Source: Geminicoccus harenae (GTDB lineage Bacteria > Pseudomonadota > Alphaproteobacteria > Geminicoccales > Geminicoccaceae). From it: a stretch of 64,000 bases of DNA. Below, one piece after another: positions 7,330 through 16,382 of the stretch. Position 1 is the first letter of the stretch. The number at the start of each line of letters is the position of its first letter. A program made the translations under genes and the position numbers. The notes under the pieces are model-generated. The model did no database searches, was not told the origin of the DNA, and worked only from the letters and a program-made list of their open reading frames with translations. The DNA is taken from assembly GCF_019800005.1 (NCBI RefSeq), contig NZ_JABGCL010000005.1:186001-250000 (forward strand), in the 5' to 3' direction.

Positions 7330-7835
7330 TCCTGTTCCTGAAGGCGCACCACGGCGCCATGGCGGCCGGCTGGACGCCGCCCACGCAGGCCCAGGCCGAC
7401 GCCGGCAACTACCTAAAGCCGCGCATCCGCTGGAACGGGTTGGAGATCGCCATCGAGAACCCGGCCGGCTCCACCCGATCCGGGCAGGACCGCAACGGGA
7501 ACCGCTGGTCGATCACCGTGGCGCACCCCTACGGCTACGTCGTGGGCAGCATGGGCGTCGATGGCGACCCCGTGGACGTTTATGTCGGGCCGGATGCGGC
7601 GGCGCCGATGGTCTACGTGATCCATCAGCGCCGCGTAGGAGATTGGGTGGCCTACGACGAGGACAAGTGCATGATCGGTTTCGGCAGCGAGGATGAGGCG
7701 CGCCACGCCTTCCTGCAGCACTACAATGATCCACGCTTCCTCGGGCCGATCACGGCCATGCCGGTCGATGAGTTCGTCGCCAAGGTGCGCGCCACGCGCG
7801 AGCGGCCGGCGATGATCAAGGCCGTCATCTGCTGA
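7326..7835 (+). CDS. Phage protein with family I inorganic pyrophosphatase-like domain
   Basis: A 169-residue protein starting at a GTG that overlaps the preceding stop. Residues 79-85 read DGDPVDV, which satisfies the family I pyrophosphatase signature D-[SGDN]-D-[PE]-x-D-x, and upstream YGYVVGS and IENPAGS plus downstream VYVIHQ and LGPIT fit the same barrel. Such domains recur in phage head clusters next to MuF-like proteins, where they are thought to be injected or capsid-associated effectors; that role is inferred from context. It could hydrolyse pyrophosphate or a nucleotide, or bind without catalysis. The C-terminus extends to 7835 and meets the minus-strand AraC gene tail to tail with an 11-nt overlap. 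Confidence 0.75.
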   Translation: MILFLKAHHGAMAAGWTPPTQAQADAGNYLKPRIRWNGLEIAIENPAGSTRSGQDRNGNRWSITVAHPYGYVVGSMGVDGDPVDVYVGPDAAAPMVYVIHQRRVGDWVAYDEDKCMIGFGSEDEARHAFLQHYNDPRFLGPITAMPVDEFVAKVRATRERPAMIKAVIC

Positions 7836-8640
7836 CCTGGCGGCGGTACTGGCCCGGTGTGCAGCCCAGGACGTGCCGGAAGGCGTCGTTCATGTGGCTT
7901 TGGCTGGCGAAGCCGCTCGCAAAGGCGACGTCGGCGAAGGACCGCATCTTGCCGTCCCGGATCAGGCCCTGGGCCCGGAGAACGCGCCGCTCAATGATAA
8001 ACCGGCGCGGGGGAATGCCCACGACATGCTTGAAGGATCGGGCGAAATGGTAGGGGCTCAAATGGGCCACGCCTGCCAGCTCGGCGATCATCATGGGCTC
8101 GGCGAGATTCGCCTCGATGTACTCCACCACGCGGTGGATCCGATCGTGAAGCGGTCGGTCGTCGCTTGGTGGCGGCCGATCCACGTACCAGCCACCGGTC
8201 CTGGTCACCAGTGCGTTTGTCAGGTGATCAACCAGCACCTTGTCGTCATCGGCGTGGCTGGCGAGCATCACCGCCCGCGTCAGGTGCGCGGCCAGCGGGT
8301 CGTCCACGTTGAGCATCTCCCGCACATCGGGAGGGCGCGGCCTGCAAAATGTCTTCCGGTATATCTCGTCCGGAATGCCTAACTCGACAAAGCGAACGTC
8401 CTCCTGTGAGCCTGCCTCGACATCGAACCGCATCCCGGCGGGGATGAAGGTGGCCTTGCCGGCCTGGTAGGTGACGGGTTGCGGCGGCCCTTCGATGCCA
8501 ATCTTGCCATCGAAATCCACCAGCGGGAGGAATAGTTTGTTGTGGTGCGGGTACTGGAAGGTGCCAGTACGGGTCTTCACGCGATGTATCGCCACGAGTC
8601 CATTGTGGAACACCACGGACCTTGGCCCTCGAGTAGGCAC
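7825..8640 (-). CDS. AraC/XylS-family transcriptional regulator (accessory gene)
   Basis: A 271-residue regulator: an N-terminal cupin-like sensor domain (about residues 1-160, with YQAGKATFIPAGMRFDVEAG) and two C-terminal helix-turn-helix motifs (IAELAGVAHLSPYHFARSFK and DVAFASGFASQSHMNDAFR) ending in GCTPGQYRR, the AraC signature. The GTG at 8640 is chosen as start because AAGGAGG lies 5 nt upstream. It runs against the structural genes. AraC regulators are uncommon in phage head clusters, and it uses a normal ribosome binding site unlike its neighbours, so it is probably cargo acquired by transfer. A perfect 16-bp palindrome directly upstream suggests autoregulation. Confidence 0.9.
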   Translation of the reverse strand: MPTRGPRSVVFHNGLVAIHRVKTRTGTFQYPHHNKLFLPLVDFDGKIGIEGPPQPVTYQAGKATFIPAGMRFDVEAGSQEDVRFVELGIPDEIYRKTFCRPRPPDVREMLNVDDPLAAHLTRAVMLASHADDDKVLVDHLTNALVTRTGGWYVDRPPPSDDRPLHDRIHRVVEYIEANLAEPMMIAELAGVAHLSPYHFARSFKHVVGIPPRRFIIERRVLRAQGLIRDGKMRSFADVAFASGFASQSHMNDAFRHVLGCTPGQYRRQVSR

Positions 8641-8652
8641 CGAAACCTCCTT

Positions 8653-8668
8653 CGGGTTACGTAACCCG
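8653..8668. promoter_or_regulatory. Perfect 16-bp palindrome upstream of the araC-type gene
   Basis: CGGGTTACGTAACCCG is fully self-complementary and lies immediately upstream of the Shine-Dalgarno sequence of the minus-strand AraC gene. It is the best operator candidate of the region and contains two GGTTAC/GTAACC half-sites. Confidence 0.55.
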
Positions 8669-8958
8669 CAGATCACCTGCGTGGTTTCGCTCTTGGTTAC
8701 GGCCTAACTATTTGATAAGTATACGAAAATCCGATTCTGTAACCGTGAAACCAATTTTTCGGGAAACAAAGATGTATAGACGTTGTGCGCGCGGGTGTGC
8801 GCGTGTGCGTGCGCATGCGCGCACGATGCGCATGATGTATATCTATAAATAATAATAAACTGGTTACATGGTTATATTTATATATAACATCATGATTTAA
8901 TTGAGATTTCCGCGTAACTAAAAACGCAACCTGACCGCAACCGTCCGGTTGCAGTAAC
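8655..8958. repeat. Cluster of GGTTAC/GTAACC half-sites in an AT-rich gap with a Z-DNA-prone tract
   Basis: GGTTAC or its complement occurs at 8655, 8661, 8695, 8739, 8862 and 8953, with one-mismatch forms at 8870 and 8914. The stretch is AT-rich compared with the rest of the window. At about 8783-8835 it holds an alternating purine-pyrimidine run rich in TG and CG steps, followed by AT-rich runs near 8840-8900. No gene is seen between 8641 and 9011. It may be a multi-site regulatory region or an origin-like element. Confidence 0.5.
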
Positions 8959-8977
8959 CGGGGGTGGGGCTGGCCGC

Positions 8978-9000
8978 GTCGTGACCGCTGGATCGACGTT
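8978..9000 (+). promoter_or_regulatory. Phage late promoter motif (HNH gene)
   Basis: GTCGTGAC at 8978-8985, CG, then CTGGAT, a poorer -10 match than elsewhere because the second base is T. The start ATG is 34 nt from the first G, so a leader of about 11 nt would result. Confidence 0.4.
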
Positions 9001-9011
9001 AGAATCCCAGC

Positions 9012-9686
9012 ATGAAAATGCTGCATATCGTCCCTCGAAGCGTCGCGAAGGCGCGCGGCTATCGCCTCTACTGCACTGGTGAGGCTTGCTTGCGAGGGCA
9101 CCTGTGCGAGCGATTCACCGTGAACAAGCGATGCGTCTTCTGCAAATGGGATGCCGATAAGGAACGGGCAGCCAGACCTGAGCAGAAGACAGCGCGCCGC
9201 GCCTACGACCGGGAGCGCTGGGAGAAGGACCGGGATGCGCTGCAAGCCAAGAATCTTGACTACTATGCAGCCAACAAAGACCGGGTGAACGCCCAGAAGC
9301 GAGCCTATTGGGCAGACAATTCCGACAGAATGAAGGTGGCGCGCACGCGGTGGTCGGCCAATAACAGGCACGTTATCCAGGAACTGAATCGCCGCCGCAA
9401 GGAGCGCATCGCACTCGCCACGCCACCATGGGCAGATCGGGAACAGACCCGGGAAGTGTATCGGCGCGCGAACGAGCTGACGGCCCTCACTGGCGTCCAG
9501 CATCACGTCGACCATATCGTTCCGCTTACGGGCGAGAACGTGTGCGGTCTGCACGTTCACTGGAACCTTCAGCCGCTCCCTGCCGCCGACAACATCGCAA
9601 AGTCCAATAGGCTGCTGGAGCATCCAGATCGTCGTGACCGCACCATGCCTGAATGCGACACCGCCACCACATCCATGACCTGCTAA
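9012..9686 (+). CDS. HNH endonuclease
   Basis: A 224-residue protein. The C-terminal part holds the HNH core around residues 164-200 ([11 protein letters not shown], then [17 protein letters not shown]), and the N-terminal part has a Cys/His cluster ([15 protein letters not shown] and CVFCKW) that probably binds zinc, followed by a long charged helical stretch. Such proteins are usually free-standing homing endonucleases that cut phage-lacking genomes. The last 34 bases overlap the next gene, and the promoter motif of that gene (9631) lies inside this coding sequence, so the HNH gene appears to have been inserted just ahead of the helicase unit. A packaging-associated HNH role is less likely because terminase is far away. 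Confidence 0.85.
   Translation: MKMLHIVPRSVAKARGYRLYCTGEACLRGHLCERFTVNKRCVFCKWDADKERAARPEQKTARRAYDRERWEKDRDALQAKNLDYYAANKDRVNAQKRAYWADNSDRMKVARTRWSANNRHVIQELNRRRKERIALATPPWADREQTREVYRRANELTALTGVQHHVDHIVPLTGENVCGLHVHWNLQPLPAADNIAKSNRLLEHPDRRDRTMPECDTATTSMTC
9631..9652 (+). promoter_or_regulatory. Phage late promoter motif (helicase unit), inside the HNH gene
   Basis: GTCGTGAC at 9631-9638, CG, then CACCAT at 9641-9646. The helicase ATG at 9653 is exactly 22 nt downstream of the first G, although an earlier ATG exists at 9645. Confidence 0.65.
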
Positions 9687-12600
9687 AGGCCCAGGCGCTC
9701 GGCCCTGGAGAAAGATGGATAACCGTTACGCCGCCCGGCCACGAGAAGGGCAGCCCGGTGCTGATCCGGGAGAACCCGGACGGGTCGGCGCACATCATCG
9801 GCGGGGCAGGCGGCAAGCTCACCGGCCTGCGCATCCACCCGTCCAAGCCTGGCGAGACCGCTTCGGACGCCGCCAGGCGCCGCCAGGAGGCCCGCCGCAA
9901 GGCCAAGGCCGACCGCGTGGCCCAGGACAAGGCTAGCGGCCTGCACGAGGCCAAGCAGGAGGCCAAGAAAGGCCTGCGCGAGCAGCGCCTGACGGCCGAG
10001 AAGGAGTTCATCGAGACCGTCGCCAAGGCGAAGGGCTGGGACCCGGCCACGCTGGCGTTCGATCCGTCCAAGTACACCGACCTCACGCCGCAGGCGCAAA
10101 AAACCCTGGAGGGCCGTCACCACCGCGAGATGCTGGCGGCGGCACACGCTGCAGCGCGCGAGGCCGGCGACCAGGCGCGCCTGGACCATCTCGGCCGGGC
10201 TGATGAGGTCGGCGAGATCCCGCTCGAATCCCAAGACCCCGGCGTGCTGTCGGTGGCGGACATCGACCCGATGAAGCAGACCGACGGCGGCCTGGGGTTT
10301 GCCGCCGACTACGGCAAGCGCGCCGCCGAGGCCGGACTGTCGAAGGAAGCGCTGGACGCCGAGCTAGCCCAAGCCAAGGAGGCGAAGCTCGCCGCGATGA
10401 CGCCTGAGCAGCGCGCCCAGGCGCTGGCGCGCGGCGAGGCCAAGGCCGTGCTCGCGCAGGAGCTCGACGCGCTGCGCGACACGCCGCTGTTCGACCCGAA
10501 GGGTGCCGAGAAGCAGGCCGACATGAAGGCGTCGCTGGACATCCTCAAGGCCCGCAAGAAGCTCCAGCTCATGCAAAAGCAGGCGGCGGCCGCCGGGCAG
10601 GAGATCGACGAAAGCACCGCGCTGCCCAAGGCCTACGCGCTCGAGGCGGCCGACGACGCCACCGTGGACGAGGCCGTGCGCGCCGACATCGAGAACGACC
10701 TGCGCACGGCCGCCGCGCGCTCATTCCTGTCGGAGATCGACCAGCACGACCGCAACGCGCTGGGCCGGCATATCGGCGTCGGCGCCTTCAACGCGATCAA
10801 CTCGCTGTCGCTGACCGTGGCCGGCGAGGGCGTCATGGATCGCTCGGTGGTCGACGTGCTGGGCGTGGCCGGCGCCGCGCAGGTCATGGCGCGCCGGCTG
10901 CGCGCGGGTCTATCGCCGGAGGCCTTCGAGCAGACCCGATCCGCCCTGGAAGACTTCCACGCCGACACCTATGCCAAGGCCACGGCCGAGGCGCTGACGC
11001 AGGCCAAGGGCTGGCACGAGATCGCCGCCGGCATCGAGCTGCCCGAGACGGTCGAGACCGGCGCCGACATGCAGCACGCCCAGGACCTGAACGCCAAGCG
11101 GCGCGACGCGATCGGCGAGGCCCGGCGCATCCTCGGCACCGTGCTGGGCGAGACCGAGGCCAACGCCGCGCTGATCGCGGCCATGCAGGCGCCGGACCGG
11201 GACAAGCTCGAGATCCCCATGGGCAGGATGCAGGAGGGCGCCGTGATCACCCAGGCGGCAGCGCTGGGGCTGAAGAAGGGCGACTATGCTGTCGAGCGCG
11301 TCGGACCCGAGCTGATCCTCACCGTCAATGCTGCCGGGCAGGAGCGCCTGGCCAAGCCGATCGAGCGCGAGGACCTGGCGCAGCTCAAGCGCAGCCAGGC
11401 CATCATCAGCGGCGCCGCCGACGAGGATGGCTGGCTGCCGCTGGGCTTCGCCTCGCGCCCCGACCTGGCGACCGACGCGAAGCCCGGCGTGGCTGCCCGG
11501 CTGGCGCGCCCGTTCGACCCGTCGGGCGGCGACCTGCAGGAGGCGCTGCGCGACTATATCGGTGGCCGCATGGCCGATGGCGACGCGCCGGCCGACATCC
11601 TGGCCGACGTCCTGTCGGCGGACATGATCAAGAAGGCGGGCGACGCCAAGGCGTACCAGGCCGCCGTCGATGCCGTGGCGCCGCTCAAGGACAGCAAGGG
11701 CAAGGCGCTGACCGCCGACGCCATGGCGCCGGCCTTCGACAGTTATGCGGATGCCTTCGTCGAGAAGGCCTACGGCGGCGAGCGCTCGACGCTGAACCGC
11801 CAGAACTTCGCCATGGACCAGGTGTCCACCGAGGCGCTGCACCGCGCACTTTCCGACCATCCGGACGGCGTGGCCGCCTACAAGCAGGTCGGCGAGCTCA
11901 CGCCCCAGGACCAGCGGGCGCTGCGCGACTACTTCGCCAAGAACGTGGCGCGCGAATCAGCCGAGACCGCCACGCTGCGCGCGCGGGTCGAGGAACTGGA
12001 CGCGGCCGAGCCCGAGCGCACCACCACCGACATGTTCGGGGACACCGTCACCAACCCGGCCTGGTCGCAGTGGAAGACCGACCGCGACGACGCGGCGGCC
12101 GCCTACAACAACTCGTCCCTGTCCTGGGGCAAGTACGTGAAGTCGATGCGCGGCACCGCGCGCGCCTACGAATCGATCCAGGACGTGATCCGCTCGGAGG
12201 TGACCAGCCGGTTCGCCGAGCACTACAACCGGCTGCGCCCCGACGCCGCGCTGAAGGTCGGCCGGGCCAGCATCCGCAACAACCTGGCGCACCTGGACAC
12301 CGTGGACCCGGCGGCGCGCGCCGCGCGCGCGGCCAAGGAGGCGGCGCTGCGCGACAGCCTGCGCGAGCGCGTCGGCGGCAAGTATGCGAGCGGCTCGGTG
12401 CTGGACAAGCTGGACGCCGCCCACGAGCAGCAGGCCGCCTTTGAGCAGGCCCAGATGAGCTTCTTCTCGTCGGATGATGGCCCGGCGGCAGAAGATGCCC
12501 CGCTGCGGCCCCTGGCGGCCGACGAGCGCCACACGATCGGGCACGCCGCCGAGAACCAGATCGCGAAGATGATGAGCGTGGTGGGCCAGAACTTCAAACC

Positions 12601-14188
12601 GGGCGAGCCGGTCAAGCTCTGGAACCCGTCGATGTCGGGCAAGTACGCCCCGCAGCAGCGCGCCATCAAGCTGCTGGAGGCCAACAAGCGGCTGGGCGGC
12701 GCGTTGGGCGCAGGATCCGGCAAGACCGCGATCATGCTGGGCGGCTTCTCGCACCTGCACAGCAAGGGCAAGGTCAAGCGCGCCCTGATGCTGGTGCCGT
12801 CGATCGTGCAGGGCCAGTTCGCCGGCGAGGCGCTGCGCTACCTCCAGCCGGGCAAGTACAAGTGGCACATCCAGCCCGGCGCCTCGCGCGACGAGCGGAT
12901 CGCCGCCTACAAGGACCCGGAGACTCACTTCGCCGTCATGACGCACCAGTCCTTCCGCGACGATGCGATCCACCTGGGCGCCAAGCACGCCGGCATCGAC
13001 GAGGCCACGATGGCCGATCGAGTCGCCTCGATGAGCCCCGATGCCCGTAAGGAGTGGATGCGCGGCGTCATGGAGAAGGAGGGCATCAACTTCGACATGA
13101 CCATGGTCGACGAGGCTCACGAGACCGTGAACCGGGCCGGCAAGGAGAACTCGTCGCTGGCCAACGTGACCGATGCTCTGTCGGACAACACGCCCTACTA
13201 CGGCTATTTCTCGGGCGACCCCATCAAGAACGACGCCTCGGAAATCCACTCGGTGCTCTCGAAGCTGGACCGCAAGCGCTACGGCGATCGCGCGACCTTC
13301 ATGCGCAAGTACGGCGCCGACACCCTGGGGTCCAAGGAGGCGCTGCGCCGCGAGATGAGCCGCTACGTGTTCCCCAACCGGATCAGCTCTGGCGTGAACG
13401 CGGAGCGGCAGACCGTGCAGGTCGAGCTCACCGGCGGGCAGAAGCAGGCGCTGGCCGAGCTCGACAAGCACTTCTCCGCCGCGCGCCTGGCGCGCATGCG
13501 CGGCAAGGTCGACGTGGGCGCGGTCAAGGCGATCTCGCCCGGCTCGTTCGAGGGCGTGCCGGAGGACCAGCACCAGGCGCTGGCCGAGAAGCTCCAGAAG
13601 TCGATCGGCATCCTGAAGAACGCGGCCACCCGCCGGGTCATCAACTCGCACCCGGACAACGCCAAGATCGACGAGATGGTCAAGCAGGTGCAGGCCCGGC
13701 CGGACAAGCAGGGCGTGGTGTTCGCCCACGCGCGCGCCGACATCGAGGCGATCAAGGCCCGGCTCGAGGCCGCCGGCAAGCGGGTGGTGACCATCACCGG
13801 CGCCGACAGCGCCGCCGAGAAGGACCGCAAGCGCAAGCTGTTCAACCCGGAGAAGGGCGAGGCCCAGGCCGACATCCTGCTGGCGTCCGACGCCGGCGCG
13901 GTGGGCATGAACCTCCAGTCCGGCCGCTACCTGATCCAGCACGACGTTCCGGATACCGCCAAGACCCACGGACAGCGCAACGCGCGGATCGACCGGCTGG
14001 GCCAGAAGAACGACGTCGAGCTGATCGACCTCGTGGCCAACCACCGGGAAGAACACCGCGCGCGCGACCGGCTGTCGAAGAAATACGCCCTGCGGGACCT
14101 GATGACCTCGCCGATGGAAGGCCTCGATGACACGGGGCTTGCTTGGTACATCAAGCAGAAGCAGCTCGCTGAGGCGGGACAAATGTAA
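9653..14188 (+). CDS. Giant SNF2-type helicase polyprotein, probably virion-internal
   Basis: A 1,511-residue protein in the head gene cluster. The N-terminal 60 residues ([25 protein letters not shown]) resemble a short domain common in phage capsid-linked polyproteins; a long alpha-helical, Ala/Lys/Glu-rich region follows to about residue 980. The C-terminal third is a superfamily 2 helicase/translocase: Walker A GAGSGKT near 1020, DEAH at about 1153-1156, GTG-like FSGDPI, and motif [14 protein letters not shown] near 1440-1452 typical of SNF2 proteins. Position between MuF and protease suggests that it is packaged and ejected, as for P1 DarB, and protects incoming DNA; this is inference. 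No methyltransferase domain was seen. The start at 9653 is set by the 22-nt promoter rule. Confidence 0.85.
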   Translation: MRHRHHIHDLLKAQALGPGERWITVTPPGHEKGSPVLIRENPDGSAHIIGGAGGKLTGLRIHPSKPGETASDAARRRQEARRKAKADRVAQDKASGLHEAKQEAKKGLREQRLTAEKEFIETVAKAKGWDPATLAFDPSKYTDLTPQAQKTLEGRHHREMLAAAHAAAREAGDQARLDHLGRADEVGEIPLESQDPGVLSVADIDPMKQTDGGLGFAADYGKRAAEAGLSKEALDAELAQAKEAKLAAMTPEQRAQALARGEAKAVLAQELDALRDTPLFDPKGAEKQADMKASLDILKARKKLQLMQKQAAAAGQEIDESTALPKAYALEAADDATVDEAVRADIENDLRTAAARSFLSEIDQHDRNALGRHIGVGAFNAINSLSLTVAGEGVMDRSVVDVLGVAGAAQVMARRLRAGLSPEAFEQTRSALEDFHADTYAKATAEALTQAKGWHEIAAGIELPETVETGADMQHAQDLNAKRRDAIGEARRILGTVLGETEANAALIAAMQAPDRDKLEIPMGRMQEGAVITQAAALGLKKGDYAVERVGPELILTVNAAGQERLAKPIEREDLAQLKRSQAIISGAADEDGWLPLGFASRPDLATDAKPGVAARLARPFDPSGGDLQEALRDYIGGRMADGDAPADILADVLSADMIKKAGDAKAYQAAVDAVAPLKDSKGKALTADAMAPAFDSYADAFVEKAYGGERSTLNRQNFAMDQVSTEALHRALSDHPDGVAAYKQVGELTPQDQRALRDYFAKNVARESAETATLRARVEELDAAEPERTTTDMFGDTVTNPAWSQWKTDRDDAAAAYNNSSLSWGKYVKSMRGTARAYESIQDVIRSEVTSRFAEHYNRLRPDAALKVGRASIRNNLAHLDTVDPAARAARAAKEAALRDSLRERVGGKYASGSVLDKLDAAHEQQAAFEQAQMSFFSSDDGPAAEDAPLRPLAADERHTIGHAAENQIAKMMSVVGQNFKPGEPVKLWNPSMSGKYAPQQRAIKLLEANKRLGGALGAGSGKTAIMLGGFSHLHSKGKVKRALMLVPSIVQGQFAGEALRYLQPGKYKWHIQPGASRDERIAAYKDPETHFAVMTHQSFRDDAIHLGAKHAGIDEATMADRVASMSPDARKEWMRGVMEKEGINFDMTMVDEAHETVNRAGKENSSLANVTDALSDNTPYYGYFSGDPIKNDASEIHSVLSKLDRKRYGDRATFMRKYGADTLGSKEALRREMSRYVFPNRISSGVNAERQTVQVELTGGQKQALAELDKHFSAARLARMRGKVDVGAVKAISPGSFEGVPEDQHQALAEKLQKSIGILKNAATRRVINSHPDNAKIDEMVKQVQARPDKQGVVFAHARADIEAIKARLEAAGKRVVTITGADSAAEKDRKRKLFNPEKGEAQADILLASDAGAVGMNLQSGRYLIQHDVPDTAKTHGQRNARIDRLGQKNDVELIDLVANHREEHRARDRLSKKYALRDLMTSPMEGLDDTGLAWYIKQKQLAEAGQM

Positions 14189-14192
14189 AAAA

Positions 14193-14435
14193 ATGAGCAA
14201 TAATAGGCCCATGAATACCCTGCGCAAATTCTCCCTTGCCGTCCTGACCGTCGCGGTGCTGGCGCTCATGCTGGCACCGGTCGCTGCATTTTCGGCTGAT
14301 GCCGGCGCCTGCTATTCGATCGCCGACCCGGACCGGCGCGCCTTCTGCCTTGCCAAGGCCCACCAGGACCCGGGCCGCTGCTACGCGATCAAGGACCAGG
14401 CGCTGCGCGCCGAGTGCCTGTCGGAAACCCGATGA
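14193..14435 (+). CDS. Small exported cysteine-repeat protein
   Basis: An 80-residue protein (74 if the ATG at 14211 is used). A signal peptide is clear: positively charged start, then a hydrophobic run SLAVLTVAVLALMLAPVAA and a likely cleavage at AFSADA. The mature part is about 45 residues with two similar units, each of the form C-Y-x-I plus D-x-x-x-R-x-x-C, giving four cysteines that could form disulfides in the periplasm. I do not recognise the family. It follows the helicase by 4 nt and couples to the next gene by overlap. An envelope-modifying or superinfection-exclusion role would be a guess. Confidence 0.65.
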   Translation: MSNNRPMNTLRKFSLAVLTVAVLALMLAPVAAFSADAGACYSIADPDRRAFCLAKAHQDPGRCYAIKDQALRAECLSETR

Positions 14436-14683
14436 TGAGCACGGACGACCTGCGCGGCCAGCTCGCCGACCTGGCCGGTCTCCAGGCCAAGACCGACGCG
14501 GCCGAGCGCCAGATCCTGTCCAGCGCACAGCAGCGCCTGGGCACGGTGAATGCCATGCTGAGGCTGGCCGAGCCCGGTGCGCGCCGGGGCGACCCGGACG
14601 CCGAGGCGCAGTATCAGGCGCTGGTGCTGGAGCGCGGCGAGCTGAACATCGTGATCGCCAAGGCCCGCCAAGCCCTGGCGTAG
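14432..14683 (+). CDS. Small coiled-coil phage protein
   Basis: An 83-residue, mostly helical protein (DDLRGQLADLAGLQAKTDAAE and following) with heptad-like leucine and alanine spacing. Its ATGATG start overlaps the stop of the preceding exported protein. A terminator follows 20 nt later, so it closes the helicase unit. The function is unknown. Confidence 0.65.
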   Translation: MMSTDDLRGQLADLAGLQAKTDAAERQILSSAQQRLGTVNAMLRLAEPGARRGDPDAEAQYQALVLERGELNIVIAKARQALA

Positions 14684-14702
14684 CTGCCGCGCATCGCCCT
14701 GC

Positions 14703-14728
14703 AAAGGCCGCCTCCGGCGGCTTTTTTT
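14703..14728 (+). terminator. Intrinsic terminator after the helicase unit
   Basis: AAAGGCCGCC pairs with GGCGGCTTT around a 3-nt loop, followed by a run of T. It separates this unit from the capsid operon promoter at 14753. Confidence 0.9.
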
Positions 14729-14752
14729 GCTTTTCGGTGCGCGCATGAGCGG

Positions 14753-14775
14753 GTCGTGACGGCACCATTCGTGGC
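14753..14775 (+). promoter_or_regulatory. Phage late promoter motif (capsid operon)
   Basis: GTCGTGAC at 14753-14760, GG, CACCAT at 14763-14768. The protease ATG is 23 nt from the first G, one more than the usual 22, and there is no ribosome binding site. Confidence 0.65.
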
Positions 14776-15669
14776 ATGCGTTCAGACGAACAACTGCTCG
14801 GGCAAGTCCCCGACTACATCAGCTTCGAGTCCATGCTGAAGGCCACCCCGGCCGAGGAAGCAGGGGAGCGCTTCATCTATCTGGAGGCCTCGCGGGAGGA
14901 ACGCGACCAACAGAACGAGATCGTGCTGCAAAAGGCGCTGGGCGATTCGGCCGACCACTTCATCAAGTTCGGCAACATCGACATCGATCACAAGACCATC
15001 CCGGCGGTGGCCCGCCGGCTTGGCATCTCCGATCCGGAGATGTGGGAAGTCGGCGCGCCCATCGAGGTCAAGTTCCGCGACGGCGCCACCTTCGTCAAAG
15101 CCAAGCTGTACAGCGGTGACACGCCGCTGGCTGGGCGCGCCAACATGGTGTGGGACAGCATGACCCGGCTGAACCCGCCCAAGCGCTGGTATCCGAGCGT
15201 CGGCGGATCGGTCCTGGAGAAGGCCATCCGCACCGACCCGGCCACCAAGGAGCGCGTGGCCGTCGTGTCCAAGGTCCGCTGGACCAACCTCGCCATCAGC
15301 CAGCAGCCGGTGAACCAGCACGTCGGCGGCATCTCCACGGTGCCGTTCGGCGCCCTGGCGAAGTCCTGGGTGGGTGGCGAGCTGATTATCTCGAAGGCGT
15401 TGGAGGCCGGCTACGGCTCCGACGTCTCGCAACTGGCGGGTGGCTCTGCCATGCGCATCCAATCTCTGGATGGCGTGCCGCAGAGCTACACCGAGTTCCG
15501 CGACAGGTTTGCCAAGAAGTTCCTCGAAGGTGTGCCCGGCATGGGCAAGAGCACCGGAGAAATGGCGGCCTATTGTGGGCGTGAATTTGGCCTTTCGTCC
15601 GACGAGGCGGCTGAATGGGTTTCGCGCTTTCTGCGCGATCTGAAAACTGGACTTAGGAGCAAACCATGA
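14776..15669 (+). CDS. Prohead (capsid maturation) protease
   Basis: A 297-residue protein at the start of the capsid operon. The segment RFIYLEASREERDQQNEIVL, a histidine in NIDIDHKT and a serine in RWYPSVGGSVLEK fit the His/Ser pattern of phage prohead proteases, which cut scaffold and capsid proteins during maturation. Order protease-scaffold-capsid supports this. The C-terminal extension (about residues 206-235) contains a segment, LEAGYGSDVSQLAGGSA plus MRIQSLDG, nearly identical to residues 28-52 of the major capsid protein; it may be a shared cleavage or docking sequence. Its stop overlaps the scaffold start (ATGA). Confidence 0.75.
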   Translation: MRSDEQLLGQVPDYISFESMLKATPAEEAGERFIYLEASREERDQQNEIVLQKALGDSADHFIKFGNIDIDHKTIPAVARRLGISDPEMWEVGAPIEVKFRDGATFVKAKLYSGDTPLAGRANMVWDSMTRLNPPKRWYPSVGGSVLEKAIRTDPATKERVAVVSKVRWTNLAISQQPVNQHVGGISTVPFGALAKSWVGGELIISKALEAGYGSDVSQLAGGSAMRIQSLDGVPQSYTEFRDRFAKKFLEGVPGMGKSTGEMAAYCGREFGLSSDEAAEWVSRFLRDLKTGLRSKP

Positions 15670-16352
15670 GCATGCAAGAGCTTCTGGCGACGCTGAAGAC
15701 GATTGAAGCTGGCGAAACCGCTCAGCTTGCGAAGTCGCAGGCCGCCGCCGAGGACCCCGCTACCACCCCGGCGCCGGCCACCCCCGCCGCCGATCCCGAC
15801 GCCGACCCCAATGCGGATCCGGATGCGGACCCGGACGCCGATCCCGACACGGATCCCGACGCCGACCCCGAGGTGCTGGGCAAGTCGTTCAGCTTCACGC
15901 TGGAAGACGGCACGGTCATCGAGGCCCAGGACGGCACCGAGCTGGTCAAGTCGCTGATCGGCCAGGTCTCGGCGCTCAAGACGGCCAACCAGACCCTCGA
16001 AAGCGAAGCGTCCGAAGCCATCGGTGGCGCCCTCAACCTGATCAAGTCGCAGGGCGCGCGCCTGGAGAAGGCCGAGGCGCTGATCAAGTCGCAGGCCGAG
16101 CAGATTGCCAAGCTGGGTGGCGCCGGCCGTGGCCGCATCTCGACCGTGAGCGTCGCCGACAAGGTGCCCGCGAGCACGCTGGCGAAGTCGGCGCGTGCTG
16201 AAGAAGACGGCCTGACGCCGCGCGAAGTCCTCGCGAAGTGCCAGACCGCCCTCCAGGCCGGCAAGATCACCGGCATGGATGCCGTCCGCATCGAAACCTC
16301 GATCAACCAGGGCATCGCACCGCCGGCGGATGTGCTGGCCAAGATCGCCTAA
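15666..16352 (+). CDS. Capsid scaffold protein
   Basis: A 228-residue protein between protease and major capsid. Residues about 38-67 form an acidic run of DPDADP-type repeats; residues 95-150 are helical (LVKSLIGQVSALKTANQTLE and on) and suit the coiled coil of a scaffold that fills the prohead and is digested later. The start overlaps the protease stop. The acidic repeat is low-complexity and may vary among relatives. Identification relies on composition and gene order. Confidence 0.75.
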   Translation: MSMQELLATLKTIEAGETAQLAKSQAAAEDPATTPAPATPAADPDADPNADPDADPDADPDTDPDADPEVLGKSFSFTLEDGTVIEAQDGTELVKSLIGQVSALKTANQTLESEASEAIGGALNLIKSQGARLEKAEALIKSQAEQIAKLGGAGRGRISTVSVADKVPASTLAKSARAEEDGLTPREVLAKCQTALQAGKITGMDAVRIETSINQGIAPPADVLAKIA

Positions 16353-16382
16353 AAACCACAGTCCGCCTTCTCAGGAGCATCC

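Noticed and set aside
7825..8640. AraC-type protein as the prophage repressor
   Set aside because: Phage repressors are usually CI- or Arc-like; the cupin-AraC design, its own ribosome binding site and isolated position fit cargo better. The true repressor is probably outside the window.
14187..14205. ATGAGCAATAAT as another copy of the TTGCTC element
   Set aside because: It is in the opposite orientation to the gene that follows and matches at only 11 of 15 positions in an A-rich run.
11957..14269. 770-codon minus-strand frame opposite the helicase
   Set aside because: The helicase motifs on the plus strand are complete; the opposite frame has no recognisable features.
15780..15880. Repetitive GCCGACCCCGA-like DNA that could be taken for a CRISPR or satellite
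   Set aside because: The repeat has no spacers and encodes the acidic DPDADP run of the scaffold protein in frame.
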